This document shows positions 54,851-64,000 of a stretch of 64,000 bases of DNA, piece after piece. Each line of letters opens with the position of its first letter. Positions within the stretch are counted from its first letter, which is position 1. Origin of the DNA: Methanobrevibacter sp. (lineage in GTDB: Archaea > Methanobacteriota > Methanobacteria > Methanobacteriales > Methanobacteriaceae); NCBI GenBank assembly GCA_017407115.1, contig JAFQXD010000070.1, positions 1 to 64,000 on the forward strand. The letters are read 5' to 3'. The notes below the pieces were generated by a model, which saw only the letters and a list, made by a program, of their open reading frames with translations, was not told the DNA's origin and searched no databases. A program made the position numbers and the translations under genes.

Positions 54851-55870
54851 TTATAATAACTCTTTTCTTAAATCGATTGTATCCTTCAAGTCCGGCCCGG
54901 TTGAAATGATGGTTACCGGAACGCCAGTTTCAGTTTGTATATCATTAATGAAAGCTTTTGTCTCAGCAGACAGTTCATCGTAGTTTTGTACACGTGCACA
55001 ATCGAATAATTTATCAACACATGTTAGTGCTATTTGGGTTGCACCGTTGATTCTGCAGGATTCTTTTGCAAGTTCCATGTCAAAATATCCTATTCTTCTA
55101 CGCCTTCCAGTTACAACACCATATTCTTCAAGACCTTTGCTTTCAGCTTCTTCCTGAGTCATTTCAGTTGGAAATGGTCCTTCTCCAACACGGGAGATAT
55201 ATGATTTGAATACGTTGATGACCTCATCCACTTTAGTTGGTCCGACACCGACATCAGCTGCAAATGTGGATGCTGTAGTGTCTTTGCTTGTTACAAATGG
55301 ATAACTTCCATAATAAAGAGAAAGGGCAAAACCTTGAGACCCTTCGATGAATACGTCTTCACCGTTATCAATAGCATCATTGATTTCAAGTGACACATCT
55401 GTGATGTATTCTTCAAGTTCTGGAATGTCACGAGCCAGAGAAATGTTCCTCATTACCCTATCGGAGTTTGCCGGTCCACAGCCTGAACCTGTACTTCCAA
55501 TCTTTTTTGAGAGATGCTCTGATTTTTTATCCCTTAACATATGGTCCTCAGTGATTATTGCACATCTCGGATCCACACACATCCTTTCCTTTACATTATA
55601 TTTCTTCAAGTCTTCGAATTCTTTAAATAATACATCCGGATTTAATAAAACTCCAGCACCAATCATAAGCTTGGCATCAGTGTGTACAAAACCAGAAGGG
55701 GTTAGTCTTAAACCGTATTTTTCTCCATTGAATTCGACGGAGTGGCCTGCATTTGGCCCTACTCCTGCACGAGCAATAATATTCGGTTTGTCAGCATCGC
55801 AAAGGTAAGTGATACATTTTCCTTTACCTTCATCACCCCATGCTCCACCAACTAAAATACTACAAGTCAT
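54851..55870 (-). CDS. purA: adenylosuccinate synthetase (short archaeal form)
   Basis: A 339-residue PurA, the GTP-dependent first step from IMP to [14 protein letters not shown] at 8-18 is the GTP-binding loop, N-A-G-H-S at about 40-44 holds the catalytic His, and [11 protein letters not shown] near 128-138 plus T-T-A-S-T-F near 200 bind IMP. Length 339 instead of about 430 in bacteria is the archaeal short version. It lies alone on the minus strand. Confidence 0.95.
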   Translation of the reverse strand: MTCSILVGGAWGDEGKGKCITYLCDADKPNIIARAGVGPNAGHSVEFNGEKYGLRLTPSGFVHTDAKLMIGAGVLLNPDVLFKEFEDLKKYNVKERMCVDPRCAIITEDHMLRDKKSEHLSKKIGSTGSGCGPANSDRVMRNISLARDIPELEEYITDVSLEINDAIDNGEDVFIEGSQGFALSLYYGSYPFVTSKDTTASTFAADVGVGPTKVDEVINVFKSYISRVGEGPFPTEMTQEEAESKGLEEYGVVTGRRRRIGYFDMELAKESCRINGATQIALTCVDKLFDCARVQNYDELSAETKAFINDIQTETGVPVTIISTGPDLKDTIDLRKELL

Positions 55871-56067
55871 TTAATAACTCCTATATAATTAATAATTAAA
55901 ACTGAAAAATTGCTAATTTTCCATACCAATATTATTATATCATTCATAATAAAAAAGCTTTTCCGAATTTGAAGGCCTGTTTTTAACAAAACGATTTCTG
56001 TATAAATATAAATATAATATAAAATAAAAATGTATATCAGTATTAAAAAAAAATTAGGGTAAATTGC

Positions 56068-57969
56068 ATGCATATTGAAAGAAAATATAATGAACTTGAA
56101 AAAATCGAAGAGGTTCGGATTTATAATCTTAATATGGACGAAGTTTATCATGAAGCTCCTCAAGTTAAAAAGCCTGAAAACATTCGTTTCAGCAATATTA
56201 TGAAGCACGTGCCCTCCGATATTAATGTATTCCTTCCAATTGATGATGGTGAAGACTATATCATTGAAAGAATTGGTTGGAACTTGTTAGAAAGAACAAA
56301 TATAAATCTTGAATCTGTTGAAGGACGTAAATTGAGTCAGATTGCACCTATTTATTATGACATTTTAAAAGACAGTTTTAAAGAGGTTCTCAAAACTGGA
56401 GAAACAAAACATATGAGGCTGTTCTATTACATAAGCGATAAAATCAGGACTCTTGCAAATTTAAATATCATCATCGATGAAGGCGAAATTTATGTCATTT
56501 CAGATTTGAAAAACACATTTGAACAAGTTAAGACAGAAGAGGAACAAAAACAGGAAGATGACGAAAATAAGGCTACCTTGATAGAGTATTTCTCACAAAC
56601 AGGAAGCTATTACAAAACAAGAAATGAGTATACATGGACTCCTGGTATCTATAACATTATTAATCGTTCAAAAGAACCTGGCGACACATATTATAATATC
56701 ATATTTGATTTGGTGATACCCGAAGACCGTCCATTGGTTGAAGAGTTGCTTGAAACCATGAGTCCGGAAACAGACACCTATGAAAATATCATACGTATTA
56801 AAACACCAAGAGGACATATTAAATACCTGGACACTTATCTTTACTCAAAATTCGATGAAAATGGGGAAGAAATAAGTCATTATGGATTGTTTAAAGACAT
56901 TAGTGTTGACTCTCACAAACACATGACAAGACCTGTGGATTTCATGCTAAATGGATTCAACCACAATTCAAAACTGTCCCTTCTTGTCGAACCGTTAAGC
57001 AAAAGATATGAGTTCAGCGAAGGATTTTACACAATGATTGAAATTCCAAAAGAGGAATACCATCATGAACAATCAATCATTGAAAATATTATTGAGGATG
57101 ACGTTAAAGAGGAACTTTATAAATTAATTAATGGCGAAATTGAGGAATTCAACAGAGTATTCACCTATAAAGTACATGGAAACGAAGATGACCAGAAGAT
57201 ATGTGAATTATTCATTGAAAGATTCAAATATGGAAACAAAAATCACAGTATCGGATTTTTAACCGATATTACCCTTGCCCGCCAAAAGCAAAAAGAGTTA
57301 ATTGAATCAAATGCAACTAAAAATATTCTCATTAAAGAGGTGCACCACAGAGTTAAAAACAACTTGCAGGTATTGAACAGCTTCTTAAATCTTGAGAGAA
57401 GAGCATATAAAAACAACCCTAACAACATCTTGGACAATATGCAGGCACGTTTATCATCACTTGCTCTGCTTCACGAAAAAACATACAATACTGATGATTT
57501 TATTAATGTCAATCTCCAAGACTACATGACTGATCAAGATTCAACACTGCATACCCTGTTTGGTGCAAAAGACATTAATTTTGTATCTGATGTTAATCCG
57601 GACATTCACTTGTCAATGGATGTCATTACACCTTTACTTTTGATAGTGGATGAACTTACAATGAATGCAATTAAACATGCATTCCCCGACCCAGATATGC
57701 CCAATAAAACAATATCTAAAAAGATTGACTATATTGATGATCATATCTGTGAGTTGATACTTAAAGACAATGGAGTTGGACTTGAAAGCCCTGAATCCTT
57801 AATTAACCATAACTTAGGATGGGAGATAATAAATAATTTAACTAGGCAGATAAATGGAGAACTTGAAATTTTAGATTGTGAAGTTGGGACAGGATTTAGA
57901 ATAATATTCCCTGAAAACTTCGAACACACACTTGAATATCACCTTTACGGAGGAGAGGGTGACTTATGA
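56068..57969 (+). CDS. soluble HisKA_2-type sensor histidine kinase (first of two)
   Basis: A 633-residue cytosolic kinase (no membrane span). Residues about 1-400 hold PAS-like sensor domains: an N-terminal one with F-L-P-I-D-D-G-E-D-Y, then E-Y-F-S-Q-T-G-S-Y-Y-K and P-E-D-R-P-L-V-E-E-L typical of PAS fold edges. The kinase starts at about 420: K-E-V-H-H-R-V-K-N-N-L-Q with phospho-acceptor His426 or His427, then a HATPase domain with D-E-L-T-M-N-A-I-K-H-A-F at about 525-536 and D-N-G-V-G. It overlaps the next kinase by 4 bases. A response regulator follows, so it is probably a phosphorelay sensor; stimulus unknown. Confidence 0.88.
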   Translation: MHIERKYNELEKIEEVRIYNLNMDEVYHEAPQVKKPENIRFSNIMKHVPSDINVFLPIDDGEDYIIERIGWNLLERTNINLESVEGRKLSQIAPIYYDILKDSFKEVLKTGETKHMRLFYYISDKIRTLANLNIIIDEGEIYVISDLKNTFEQVKTEEEQKQEDDENKATLIEYFSQTGSYYKTRNEYTWTPGIYNIINRSKEPGDTYYNIIFDLVIPEDRPLVEELLETMSPETDTYENIIRIKTPRGHIKYLDTYLYSKFDENGEEISHYGLFKDISVDSHKHMTRPVDFMLNGFNHNSKLSLLVEPLSKRYEFSEGFYTMIEIPKEEYHHEQSIIENIIEDDVKEELYKLINGEIEEFNRVFTYKVHGNEDDQKICELFIERFKYGNKNHSIGFLTDITLARQKQKELIESNATKNILIKEVHHRVKNNLQVLNSFLNLERRAYKNNPNNILDNMQARLSSLALLHEKTYNTDDFINVNLQDYMTDQDSTLHTLFGAKDINFVSDVNPDIHLSMDVITPLLLIVDELTMNAIKHAFPDPDMPNKTISKKIDYIDDHICELILKDNGVGLESPESLINHNLGWEIINNLTRQINGELEILDCEVGTGFRIIFPENFEHTLEYHLYGGEGDL

Positions 57970-59834
57970 GACTAGAAAAAACATACCGACAATTAGAAGA
58001 TATGGAAGAGGTCCATATCTACGACATATCAGAAAGCGAATTATTTAGACATGTTCCACAAGAGTTCGAAATGTTATACACTCCATTTGAAAAAACCCTT
58101 GACGAACTTTCAAATGACTTGGATATTTTTGTACCATATAATGATGGAAATGACTTTATCATTCACAGATTGGGATTGGGCGCATTAGTAAGAGGAGAAA
58201 TAACACAAAAAGATGTTGCAGGACGTTTACTTAGTAAAACATCACCAGGATTTTATAAAATTTTAGCAGAACCGTTGAAAGAGGTCTATGAAACCCATCA
58301 AACCAAAAAAATGATGTTTTATTATCATTTTCACGAGAAATTAGCCAGATTTTCAAATGTGAAAATAATCTATGATATGGACAGACTCATCATTATTTCA
58401 GACCATAGAGACAATCAGGAAACTAAATTGCATGTTCCAGATGACGAATATGATGAAAAAGCAAATCTAATTGAATACTTTTCACAAACTGGAAGTTATT
58501 ATAAAATCAATGACAGATACTCATGGACACAGGGTATTTACAATATCATCAATCGTGGAAGAATCGAAAATGATGAATATTACAACATCGTGTTTGATTT
58601 GGTCATATCTGAAGACAGACCGGTTATCGAAAAACTGCTTAATGAAATAGATAAAGGTAACAGCACATATGAAACCATCTTTAGAATTAAAACAGATGAT
58701 GGAGTATTGAAATATATTGAAGTTAATATCTATTCCAAATTTGATGAAAAAGGAAACTTATTAAGCAGATATGGTTTAATAAAAGATGTCAGTACAGATT
58801 CATCTAGAAAAATGACCCGGCCTGTTGATTTCCTGCTTAAAGGATTTAAAAACAGCAAAAAATTAGCATTACTCATAGACCCATTAAATATCAAACAATA
58901 TGAATTCTCAGAAGGTTTTTATCATCTGATTGAAATTGATCCTGATGAATATAAGCATAGCCGAAAGTTATTAGATAACATTGTTGAAGAAGCAATCCAA
59001 TGCAAAATCAAACAGATGGCAGATGGAGAAATAACTGAACTCCAAGAAACATTAACCTATAATGTGCATGGTGATGAAAATAATCAAAAAATTGCTGAAC
59101 TATATATGGAACGCTTTGAATTTGGTCAAAGTTCCCACAGTATTGGATTTTTAACTGACATTACTGAAGAAAGAAATAAACAGCAAGAATTGCGTGAAGC
59201 TAACGAACATCAAACAATCCTAATTAAAGAGGTTCACCACAGAGTTAAAAACAACTTGCAAGTTCTCAACAGTTTCTTAAACCTGGAAAAAAGAGCTTAC
59301 AAAAACAAGCCAAACATAATTATCGACCATATGCAATCCAGATTATCTTCACTTGCTATTCTTCACGAAAAAACCTACAACACAACTGACTTTAAGAACA
59401 TTAACCTAAAAGAATATATTGTTGATCAAGACAGTCAATTGAGAGGTTTAATCGGTTTAAGAGACGGCATTGAATTTAAATCTGAAGTTGATGGAGACAT
59501 TAACTTGACTATTGAAGTAATAACACCATTATTGCTTGTAATTGATGAATTGACAATGAATGCTATTAAACACGCATTCCCAGACAAAACTGTGCCTAAT
59601 AAAGTGATTTATAAGAAAATTACTAAATTAGACAATGAAACAGGTCAACTAATCCTTAAGGATAATGGTGTTGGTATTGAAGATCCATCCAAAATTACCA
59701 AAAATCTTGGTTGTGAAATTATCAGAAATCTTACCAAACAGCTCGATGGACATATTGAACTTTACCAACATGAAAATGGAACAGGTTATAAACTAACATT
59801 CCCATTGGATATGGAACATACAATTGAAGGATAA
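57966..59834 (+). CDS. soluble HisKA_2-type sensor histidine kinase (second of two)
   Basis: A 622-residue tandem paralogue of the preceding kinase, with the same layout. K-E-V-H-H-R-V-K-N-N-L-Q holds the phospho-acceptor near His424, and D-E-L-T-M-N-A-I-K-H-A-F follows as the N box. The sensor halves align only moderately (E-Y-F-S-Q-T-G-S-Y-Y is common to both), whereas the kinase cores share long nearly identical segments, so the pair arose by duplication followed by sensory divergence. ATGA overlap with the first copy implies co-translation and possibly hetero-oligomers. Confidence 0.88.
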   Translation: MRLEKTYRQLEDMEEVHIYDISESELFRHVPQEFEMLYTPFEKTLDELSNDLDIFVPYNDGNDFIIHRLGLGALVRGEITQKDVAGRLLSKTSPGFYKILAEPLKEVYETHQTKKMMFYYHFHEKLARFSNVKIIYDMDRLIIISDHRDNQETKLHVPDDEYDEKANLIEYFSQTGSYYKINDRYSWTQGIYNIINRGRIENDEYYNIVFDLVISEDRPVIEKLLNEIDKGNSTYETIFRIKTDDGVLKYIEVNIYSKFDEKGNLLSRYGLIKDVSTDSSRKMTRPVDFLLKGFKNSKKLALLIDPLNIKQYEFSEGFYHLIEIDPDEYKHSRKLLDNIVEEAIQCKIKQMADGEITELQETLTYNVHGDENNQKIAELYMERFEFGQSSHSIGFLTDITEERNKQQELREANEHQTILIKEVHHRVKNNLQVLNSFLNLEKRAYKNKPNIIIDHMQSRLSSLAILHEKTYNTTDFKNINLKEYIVDQDSQLRGLIGLRDGIEFKSEVDGDINLTIEVITPLLLVIDELTMNAIKHAFPDKTVPNKVIYKKITKLDNETGQLILKDNGVGIEDPSKITKNLGCEIIRNLTKQLDGHIELYQHENGTGYKLTFPLDMEHTIEG

Positions 59835-59897
59835 TTATAACAATGAACTTTAAATAAAATGAGGGATAAAAATTTAATATTGTAATGGAAGGATAAA

Positions 59898-60308
59898 ATG
59901 AATGAAAGAGTATTAATTGTAGAAGATGAAGCGATTACCGCATTAGATTTGAAATACAGTTTAGAAGAATTGGGCTATGAAATAGTTGATACAGTAGATA
60001 CTGGTCAAGATGCAATCGATACTGCTGCAGAAACTGTGCCTGATGTTGTTTTAATGGATATAAAATTAAAAGGAGATATGGAAGGGATTGAAGCAGCAGA
60101 AATTATCTCTGAATTAAGAATACCAATTATCTATTTAACAGCAAACACAGATACAGACACATTTGAAAAATCCAATGTGAAAGGATCCTACGGATTTGTA
60201 TCAAAACCATATGATATCCAAAAACTCGATAAAACCCTTAAAATAACTATTAAAAGGTCCAAATTAGAAGAAGAAAGAATAAATCAAGCAAGTGGTTTTA
60301 CAGAATAA
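59898..60308 (+). CDS. single-domain response regulator
   Basis: A 136-residue receiver domain without an output domain. E9/D10 form the acidic pocket, Asp54 (V-V-L-M-D-I-K) is the phosphate acceptor, Thr in Y-L-T-A-N and Lys in F-V-S-K-P-Y complete the switch. The C-terminal 20 residues are a charged helix. It follows the two kinases by 63 bases with a GGAAGGA ribosome binding site, so it is their likely target; it may pass the phosphate on or act by binding. Confidence 0.92.
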   Translation: MNERVLIVEDEAITALDLKYSLEELGYEIVDTVDTGQDAIDTAAETVPDVVLMDIKLKGDMEGIEAAEIISELRIPIIYLTANTDTDTFEKSNVKGSYGFVSKPYDIQKLDKTLKITIKRSKLEEERINQASGFTE

Positions 60309-60318
60309 CTGATTAAAA

Positions 60319-62064
60319 ATGACTGAATACCAATTAATTAGTGGGAAGCCTAAAATATTTGCGATAAGTTCAAATGAAGAACTGTTAAGTCAAATCCAAA
60401 GATATGTTGAGAACTATGAATACGATTTCATTGGTTCTGCGTCTGAAAAAGATGAAATATTTAGGAAAATTGATGAATTAGAAGCCAATCTCGTATTTTT
60501 AGATTTGGATATTGAAAATATAAGTTTGGATGAATTAACTGAAGACTTGGAACTTTTCCATATACCTATAATAATTATTGTTGGAGATTTCTTTAACGAA
60601 ACAGTAGACAAACTATTAATGAGCAATCCTTATGGTTATCTGCTTGCACCGATTGAAGAAGACGAACTTCAAAGGGCAATGGCAGTAGCTTTAAGAAAAC
60701 ATGAACAGAACATTCAAAATGTTAAAGAAGCCCAATCAAAAATAAAAGAAAAAAGCGTAGAGCTTTTGATTGAAAAGTCAGATTCCAGTTTGCTTTTAGT
60801 TTTATGTGTTTCATTAATCATTATTGCAGTTTTATCAAGAAATGCAACCTGGCTTCAATGGGTACTGTTAGTGCCGACAGGAGCCATGTTAATCAATTCA
60901 ATGTTCAGTCTTAAAAAGCAGAAGAAACCAGAACCATTTGAAACACTTCCTTTTGTAAGTATTTTCATTCCTGCACACAATGAGGAGTACACAATTGAAG
61001 ATACTGTAAGAAGCGTTTGTGGGCTCGACTACCACAACGAAGAAGGAGAACCTCAATACGAATTGATTGTTGTAAATGACGGTTCTACCGACAGTACAGG
61101 TGAAATTTTATCCAACTTGAAAAAGGAATTGCCGCAGGTTAAGATTGTTACAAGACACCCTCCACGATCAGGAAAAGGAAAAGGGTTTGTTTTAAATGAT
61201 GCATTAACACTATCTAGAGGAGAAATCATAGGTGTTTTTGATGCAGACACACAAGTCAAACCTCATTATCTAAAGACTGTTGTTCAATATTTGAATGGGG
61301 GAATTGATGGTGTGCAATCAAGAGTTAAGATGTTTAATAAAAATGAAAACTTTTTGGCTCGTATGCAACATGTAGAATTTTCAACATTCGGCAATACACT
61401 AATCGCCAAGGATAATCTTGACCATACCGGATTTTTAGGAGGAAATGGTCAGTTCGTAAGAAAACAAGCAATTATTGATTGTGGCCGTTGGGACGGTTTT
61501 GCAGTAACTGAAGATTTGAATTTAGCTATAAAAATTATTTTAAATGGAGGAAAAATTAGCTACTGCGGAGACGTAGCTGTATATCAGGAAGCAGTTACAG
61601 ACTGGAGAGCATTCTTTAGACAAAGAACAAGATGGGCTATCGGTAACTTTGAAACATTATTCGTTTACCTTCCTCAAATCGTAAGGTCAAACATTTCTCT
61701 GAGAAAGAAATTCAATGTCATTGAACACATTTCTTTTTACAGTTTTAACTTACTGATTTTCTTCGGTTTTGTTATTACAATCCTCAATGCAATATCCTGG
61801 TTCTTTTTCCATAACGTCACTTTAATAAGAATGGAAGCTCCGCTATTTGTAGGGATATTGTCTGCAATAGCATTTTTCCCTGGAATGATATTTGCTCTTT
61901 TAAGAGATAATCTGGGACCTGTTGAATTCATAAAAGACATGGTAAAATATTACATTTATTGTTTCCACTTAATCCCATTGTTTTTCCTTACAATGCATAA
62001 TATGATGACAAGAAAAGAAAGAAAATGGGCGAAAACAGTGCATAAAGGAGGTAAAACTCAATGA
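60319..62064 (+). CDS. membrane GT2 polysaccharide synthase with N-terminal degenerate receiver domain
   Basis: A 581-residue protein. Residues 1-130 fold like a receiver: I-F-A-I-S-S-N-E (acid pocket lost), L-V-F-L-D-L-D-I with Asp62 at the phosphorylation position, and the switch Lys replaced (Y-L-L-A-P). Two membrane spans follow at about 155-195. The GT2 domain carries P-A-H-N-E-E near 215, D-G-S-T-D-S-T, F-D-A-D-T-Q, T-E-D-L-N and the R-Q-R-T-R-W motif at about 430-435 typical of processive synthases such as cellulose or PgaC-type enzymes; more spans follow to the C-terminus. Inference: a two-component signal steers synthesis or export of a polysaccharide directly. Confidence 0.85.
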   Translation: MTEYQLISGKPKIFAISSNEELLSQIQRYVENYEYDFIGSASEKDEIFRKIDELEANLVFLDLDIENISLDELTEDLELFHIPIIIIVGDFFNETVDKLLMSNPYGYLLAPIEEDELQRAMAVALRKHEQNIQNVKEAQSKIKEKSVELLIEKSDSSLLLVLCVSLIIIAVLSRNATWLQWVLLVPTGAMLINSMFSLKKQKKPEPFETLPFVSIFIPAHNEEYTIEDTVRSVCGLDYHNEEGEPQYELIVVNDGSTDSTGEILSNLKKELPQVKIVTRHPPRSGKGKGFVLNDALTLSRGEIIGVFDADTQVKPHYLKTVVQYLNGGIDGVQSRVKMFNKNENFLARMQHVEFSTFGNTLIAKDNLDHTGFLGGNGQFVRKQAIIDCGRWDGFAVTEDLNLAIKIILNGGKISYCGDVAVYQEAVTDWRAFFRQRTRWAIGNFETLFVYLPQIVRSNISLRKKFNVIEHISFYSFNLLIFFGFVITILNAISWFFFHNVTLIRMEAPLFVGILSAIAFFPGMIFALLRDNLGPVEFIKDMVKYYIYCFHLIPLFFLTMHNMMTRKERKWAKTVHKGGKTQ

Positions 62065-62684
62065 GAAAAGAAGATATGCTTCGCGGATTTCTACTTATTG
62101 TTTTCATCATATTTATTGCAGTAAATATTAATGGAATCAATAGCTTTTTAAGTTTCCATACCGATAAAACAATTGAATTCGGTCACAGTATGACTGTTGT
62201 TCCGCAGGCATGGAATACTACTGATGAAATTAATATGACTGGAGCTGCCAAAACCTTACAAGGAATTTCCAACGGATATGTTGTAATAGACCATTGGGAC
62301 GATTGGCCTGAGGACCATATTACAGCCATCTCAGAAGCCAAATTCAGGGCTATGGAAGATGGAGGATATAAAGTTTTAAAAAATGAAAAAGTTACTTTAA
62401 GTGGAGTTCCTGTTTCAAAACAGTATTTCACCAATCCTTCAAGAGACAACGATGAAGTTTGGAGTCACATTGGAGTATGTTACGTATTCCCTAAAGAGGA
62501 TACAAACTATGCAATACAGGTCCATTATTTCACAGACCATGACTACAACAATACTACCTTTTTAAAAGAGGTTGACGACCGTATTGAAGATGACATGAGT
62601 AACATACACAACAATAACTTCAACGGATTTGTATCTGGAGTGTGGTTCATTTACCATTTAATAACAGATAACATTCCACACTAA
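62061..62684 (+). CDS. membrane-anchored exported protein, partner of the polysaccharide synthase
   Basis: A 207-residue protein: hydrophobic span at about 8-26 as signal anchor, then an extracytoplasmic domain of about 180 residues with V-V-P-Q-A-W-N-T-T near 47 and several N-x-T/S sites, ending W-F-I-Y-H-L-I-T-D. No recognised family. It starts with an ATGA overlap of the synthase stop behind a strong GGAGGT, so it is part of the same operon. It may help polymer export, chain tethering or regulation. Confidence 0.65.
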   Translation: MRKEDMLRGFLLIVFIIFIAVNINGINSFLSFHTDKTIEFGHSMTVVPQAWNTTDEINMTGAAKTLQGISNGYVVIDHWDDWPEDHITAISEAKFRAMEDGGYKVLKNEKVTLSGVPVSKQYFTNPSRDNDEVWSHIGVCYVFPKEDTNYAIQVHYFTDHDYNNTTFLKEVDDRIEDDMSNIHNNNFNGFVSGVWFIYHLITDNIPH

Positions 62685-62796
62685 ATGCAGTTTAATTAAA
62701 ATGTCAATGAATAATTTTAATAGATATTGAAAAAAAGTTAATTAAAATATCTATTAAACTAATTTTTTTAATTTATTAAATAAAAATAAAATAAAA

Positions 62797-63390
62797 TTAT
62801 TTTTTAGGATACATCAACGGATGATTTTCACACATCGGATCCTTAATAATATTTCTTTTCAAATGATATTTCAAAAAGTAAAGCATCCATTGATTGGACA
62901 ATTCCCTAAGTGATGAGTCATCCAACCTTTCATAATTAGTGAAGAAATCCATTTGGTTTCCGCCAACCACAAAAGCCAGCTCATCAGTTTCAACCAACAT
63001 GAAAAAGTCATTGCGGATGTTATGAATATCAAAATCCTCAATGACAGATATTGACTTTTGTTTTTTATAATTATAGAAAAATGTGTTTAGATATTCAAAA
63101 TCTACAAATTTGATGTCCTTGATGTTGAATGAAACTTCTTCGCTTAAAAGTTGACTTTTAAAATTGTATTTTGCCAAAAATTCAATGTCCCAAATATTAT
63201 TATAAAATACGGCAATGAATGAATCATCAGCAAATCGAACAGTCAAGGAAAAATCTTCACTATCTTTAGGAACTCCCAACTCAACATCCTTAAATTCTAT
63301 ATATATTGAATCCTGAGCTATTTCTATTGAAGTCCATTTACCTGAGTTAACAACTACATCACGAATTAATTTTAGTGATCTGGCATTCAT
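62797..63390 (-). CDS. hypothetical protein
   Basis: A 197-residue soluble protein, beta-rich in its first half and with Y-F-L-K-Y-H-L-K-R-N-I near the C-terminus. No signal peptide or known domain. Codon use matches the surrounding genome. It is the downstream gene of a two-gene unit with the protein at 63399-63983 (8-base gap). Possible immunity-type or domain-swapping function cannot be supported from sequence. Confidence 0.55.
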   Translation of the reverse strand: MNARSLKLIRDVVVNSGKWTSIEIAQDSIYIEFKDVELGVPKDSEDFSLTVRFADDSFIAVFYNNIWDIEFLAKYNFKSQLLSEEVSFNIKDIKFVDFEYLNTFFYNYKKQKSISVIEDFDIHNIRNDFFMLVETDELAFVVGGNQMDFFTNYERLDDSSLRELSNQWMLYFLKYHLKRNIIKDPMCENHPLMYPKK

Positions 63391-63398
63391 TTTAACAC

Positions 63399-63983
63399 CT
63401 ATTTATCTATAAAAATATCATATGCTCCTTCAATTTCATATTCCTTATTCTCATCAAATGATTTGTCCCATTTGAATGGATTTAATTCAATCTGCTCATT
63501 AATGGTTCCATCCCAAACTATAGAAAATCCTTCTGATTTTAATGCCTCTTCTACAATTTCACCAATTTGCAATGCTTTTGTTTCACTGTTTTCAAAATCT
63601 CCAAAAGTGATTTTTAGCACTCTCTCTTCAATAGCTTCTTCCACATCTTCAAACGTGTAGAAACAAAAACCATCCGGATTGAACTTATTATTTCTGAGAT
63701 GAACATAAAGTTCAAAAGCATCACCTACCCCCTCTTCTATATCATAGCCGCAATTGTGAATGGCTACAATATTTTGGCCAGCCAATGCTTCAAAAACTTT
63801 TTCTAGTTTGTTAAAATTAATGTTATCGAAATTATTTAAGGAAATATTGAACTTGGATAAGTCAATGTCTTCTTCAATGAACTGATCCTGCAATATCTCT
63901 ATAATTTCATCTTCGCTGAAAAATCCAGATTTAGTCAGCAAATCTATCATATATTCCAATTCATCAACTAAATCCTGATTCAT
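63399..63983 (-). CDS. DUF6891-like hypothetical protein
   Basis: A 194-residue acidic soluble protein. The segment I-V-A-I-H-N-C-G-Y-D-I-E-E-G-V-G-D at about 72-88 resembles the diagnostic C-G-Y-x2-E-G pattern of DUF6891 proteins, with further G-F-C-F-Y-T-F-E-D-V-E near 105. Family assignment is from memory of the motif and is tentative. Start ATG at 63983 lies close to the window edge; any upstream promoter is partly outside. Confidence 0.5.
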   Translation of the reverse strand: MNQDLVDELEYMIDLLTKSGFFSEDEIIEILQDQFIEEDIDLSKFNISLNNFDNINFNKLEKVFEALAGQNIVAIHNCGYDIEEGVGDAFELYVHLRNNKFNPDGFCFYTFEDVEEAIEERVLKITFGDFENSETKALQIGEIVEEALKSEGFSIVWDGTINEQIELNPFKWDKSFDENKEYEIEGAYDIFIDK

Positions 63984-64000
63984 AATACCACTAATCTTCT

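Overview
The window is from a Methanobrevibacter-like methanogenic archaeon (Methanobacteriales). Supporting evidence: the genome is A+T-rich; there is an archaeal split family-B DNA polymerase small subunit (PolB2, 38542-39225), archaeal ribosomal protein S8e, SRP19, an archaeal RecJ/GAN-like DHH nuclease, a short archaeal PurA, HypE for hydrogenase maturation, an ADP-forming acetyl-CoA synthetase, a DUF2121 protein, archaeal TATA-type promoters and AGGTGAT-type ribosome binding sites. No tRNA, rRNA, CRISPR array, integrase or transposase was recognised. Identifications are by motif reading only; no database search was possible.

Layout. 1-2.5 kb: a small anchored protein, a DUF2283-like protein and a decayed neurotransmitter:sodium symporter family (NSS) transporter gene. 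2.6-18.4 kb, all on the minus strand: a very A+T-rich surface-polymer island. From its promoter end (18.4 kb) downward it encodes a pseudaminic acid pathway (PseB, SpsF-type cytidylyltransferase, aldo/keto reductase, class III aminotransferase, PseC, a PseG-PseH fusion, PseI). It continues into a polyol-phosphate module (GpsA-like dehydrogenase, IspD/TarI-like cytidylyltransferase, a putative surface-polymer transferase, LicD). It ends with a second head-group module (SAM methyltransferase, class V aminotransferase, TagD-like cytidylyltransferase fused to a Gfo/Idh domain, LicD). A Wzx-type flippase (18.6-20.0 kb) and a membrane acyltransferase (20.0-21.0 kb) follow on the plus strand; base composition changes sharply at 20001/20002. 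The inference is a phosphorylated, pseudaminic-acid-containing glycan exported at the cell surface, with teichoic-acid-like chemistry.

21-25.4 kb is accessory: a ROK kinase gene with an N-terminal frameshift, a large Gly/Pro-rich surface protein, two flavodoxin-type proteins, and a DUF2283/DUF4258-like pair resembling a toxin-antitoxin module. 25.6-45.2 kb is mostly housekeeping: HemD and HemB (tetrapyrroles), a GT2 and UDP-galactopyranose mutase, SRP19, RecJ-like nuclease, a DEAD-box helicase, a radical SAM protein, a Cas4-like nuclease next to a degenerate thermonuclease-fold protein, HypE, S8e, PolB2, exonuclease III and PheS. 45.3-46.5 kb holds a frameshifted DUF6932-like nucleotidyltransferase gene and a coiled-coil partner behind a perfect 12-bp palindrome at the expected transcription start. 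46.6-55.9 kb: AroC, a metallo-beta-lactamase-fold hydrolase, DUF2121, ADP-forming acyl-CoA synthetase, an orphan ABC substrate-binding lipoprotein-like protein, a broken MoaD/ThiS gene divergent from a ThiF/MoeB-like E1, and PurA.

56-62.7 kb is the most distinctive signalling unit: two tandem, duplicated soluble HisKA_2 sensor kinases, a stand-alone receiver, a membrane GT2 polysaccharide synthase whose N-terminus is a degenerate receiver-like domain, and a small membrane-anchored exported protein. The layout suggests two-component control acting directly on exopolysaccharide synthesis. The right end holds two uncharacterised proteins.

Four genes (NSS transporter, ROK kinase, DUF6932, MoaD/ThiS) carry apparent frameshifts or nonsense changes. 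They may be real pseudogenes or sequencing errors; raw-read support would decide.
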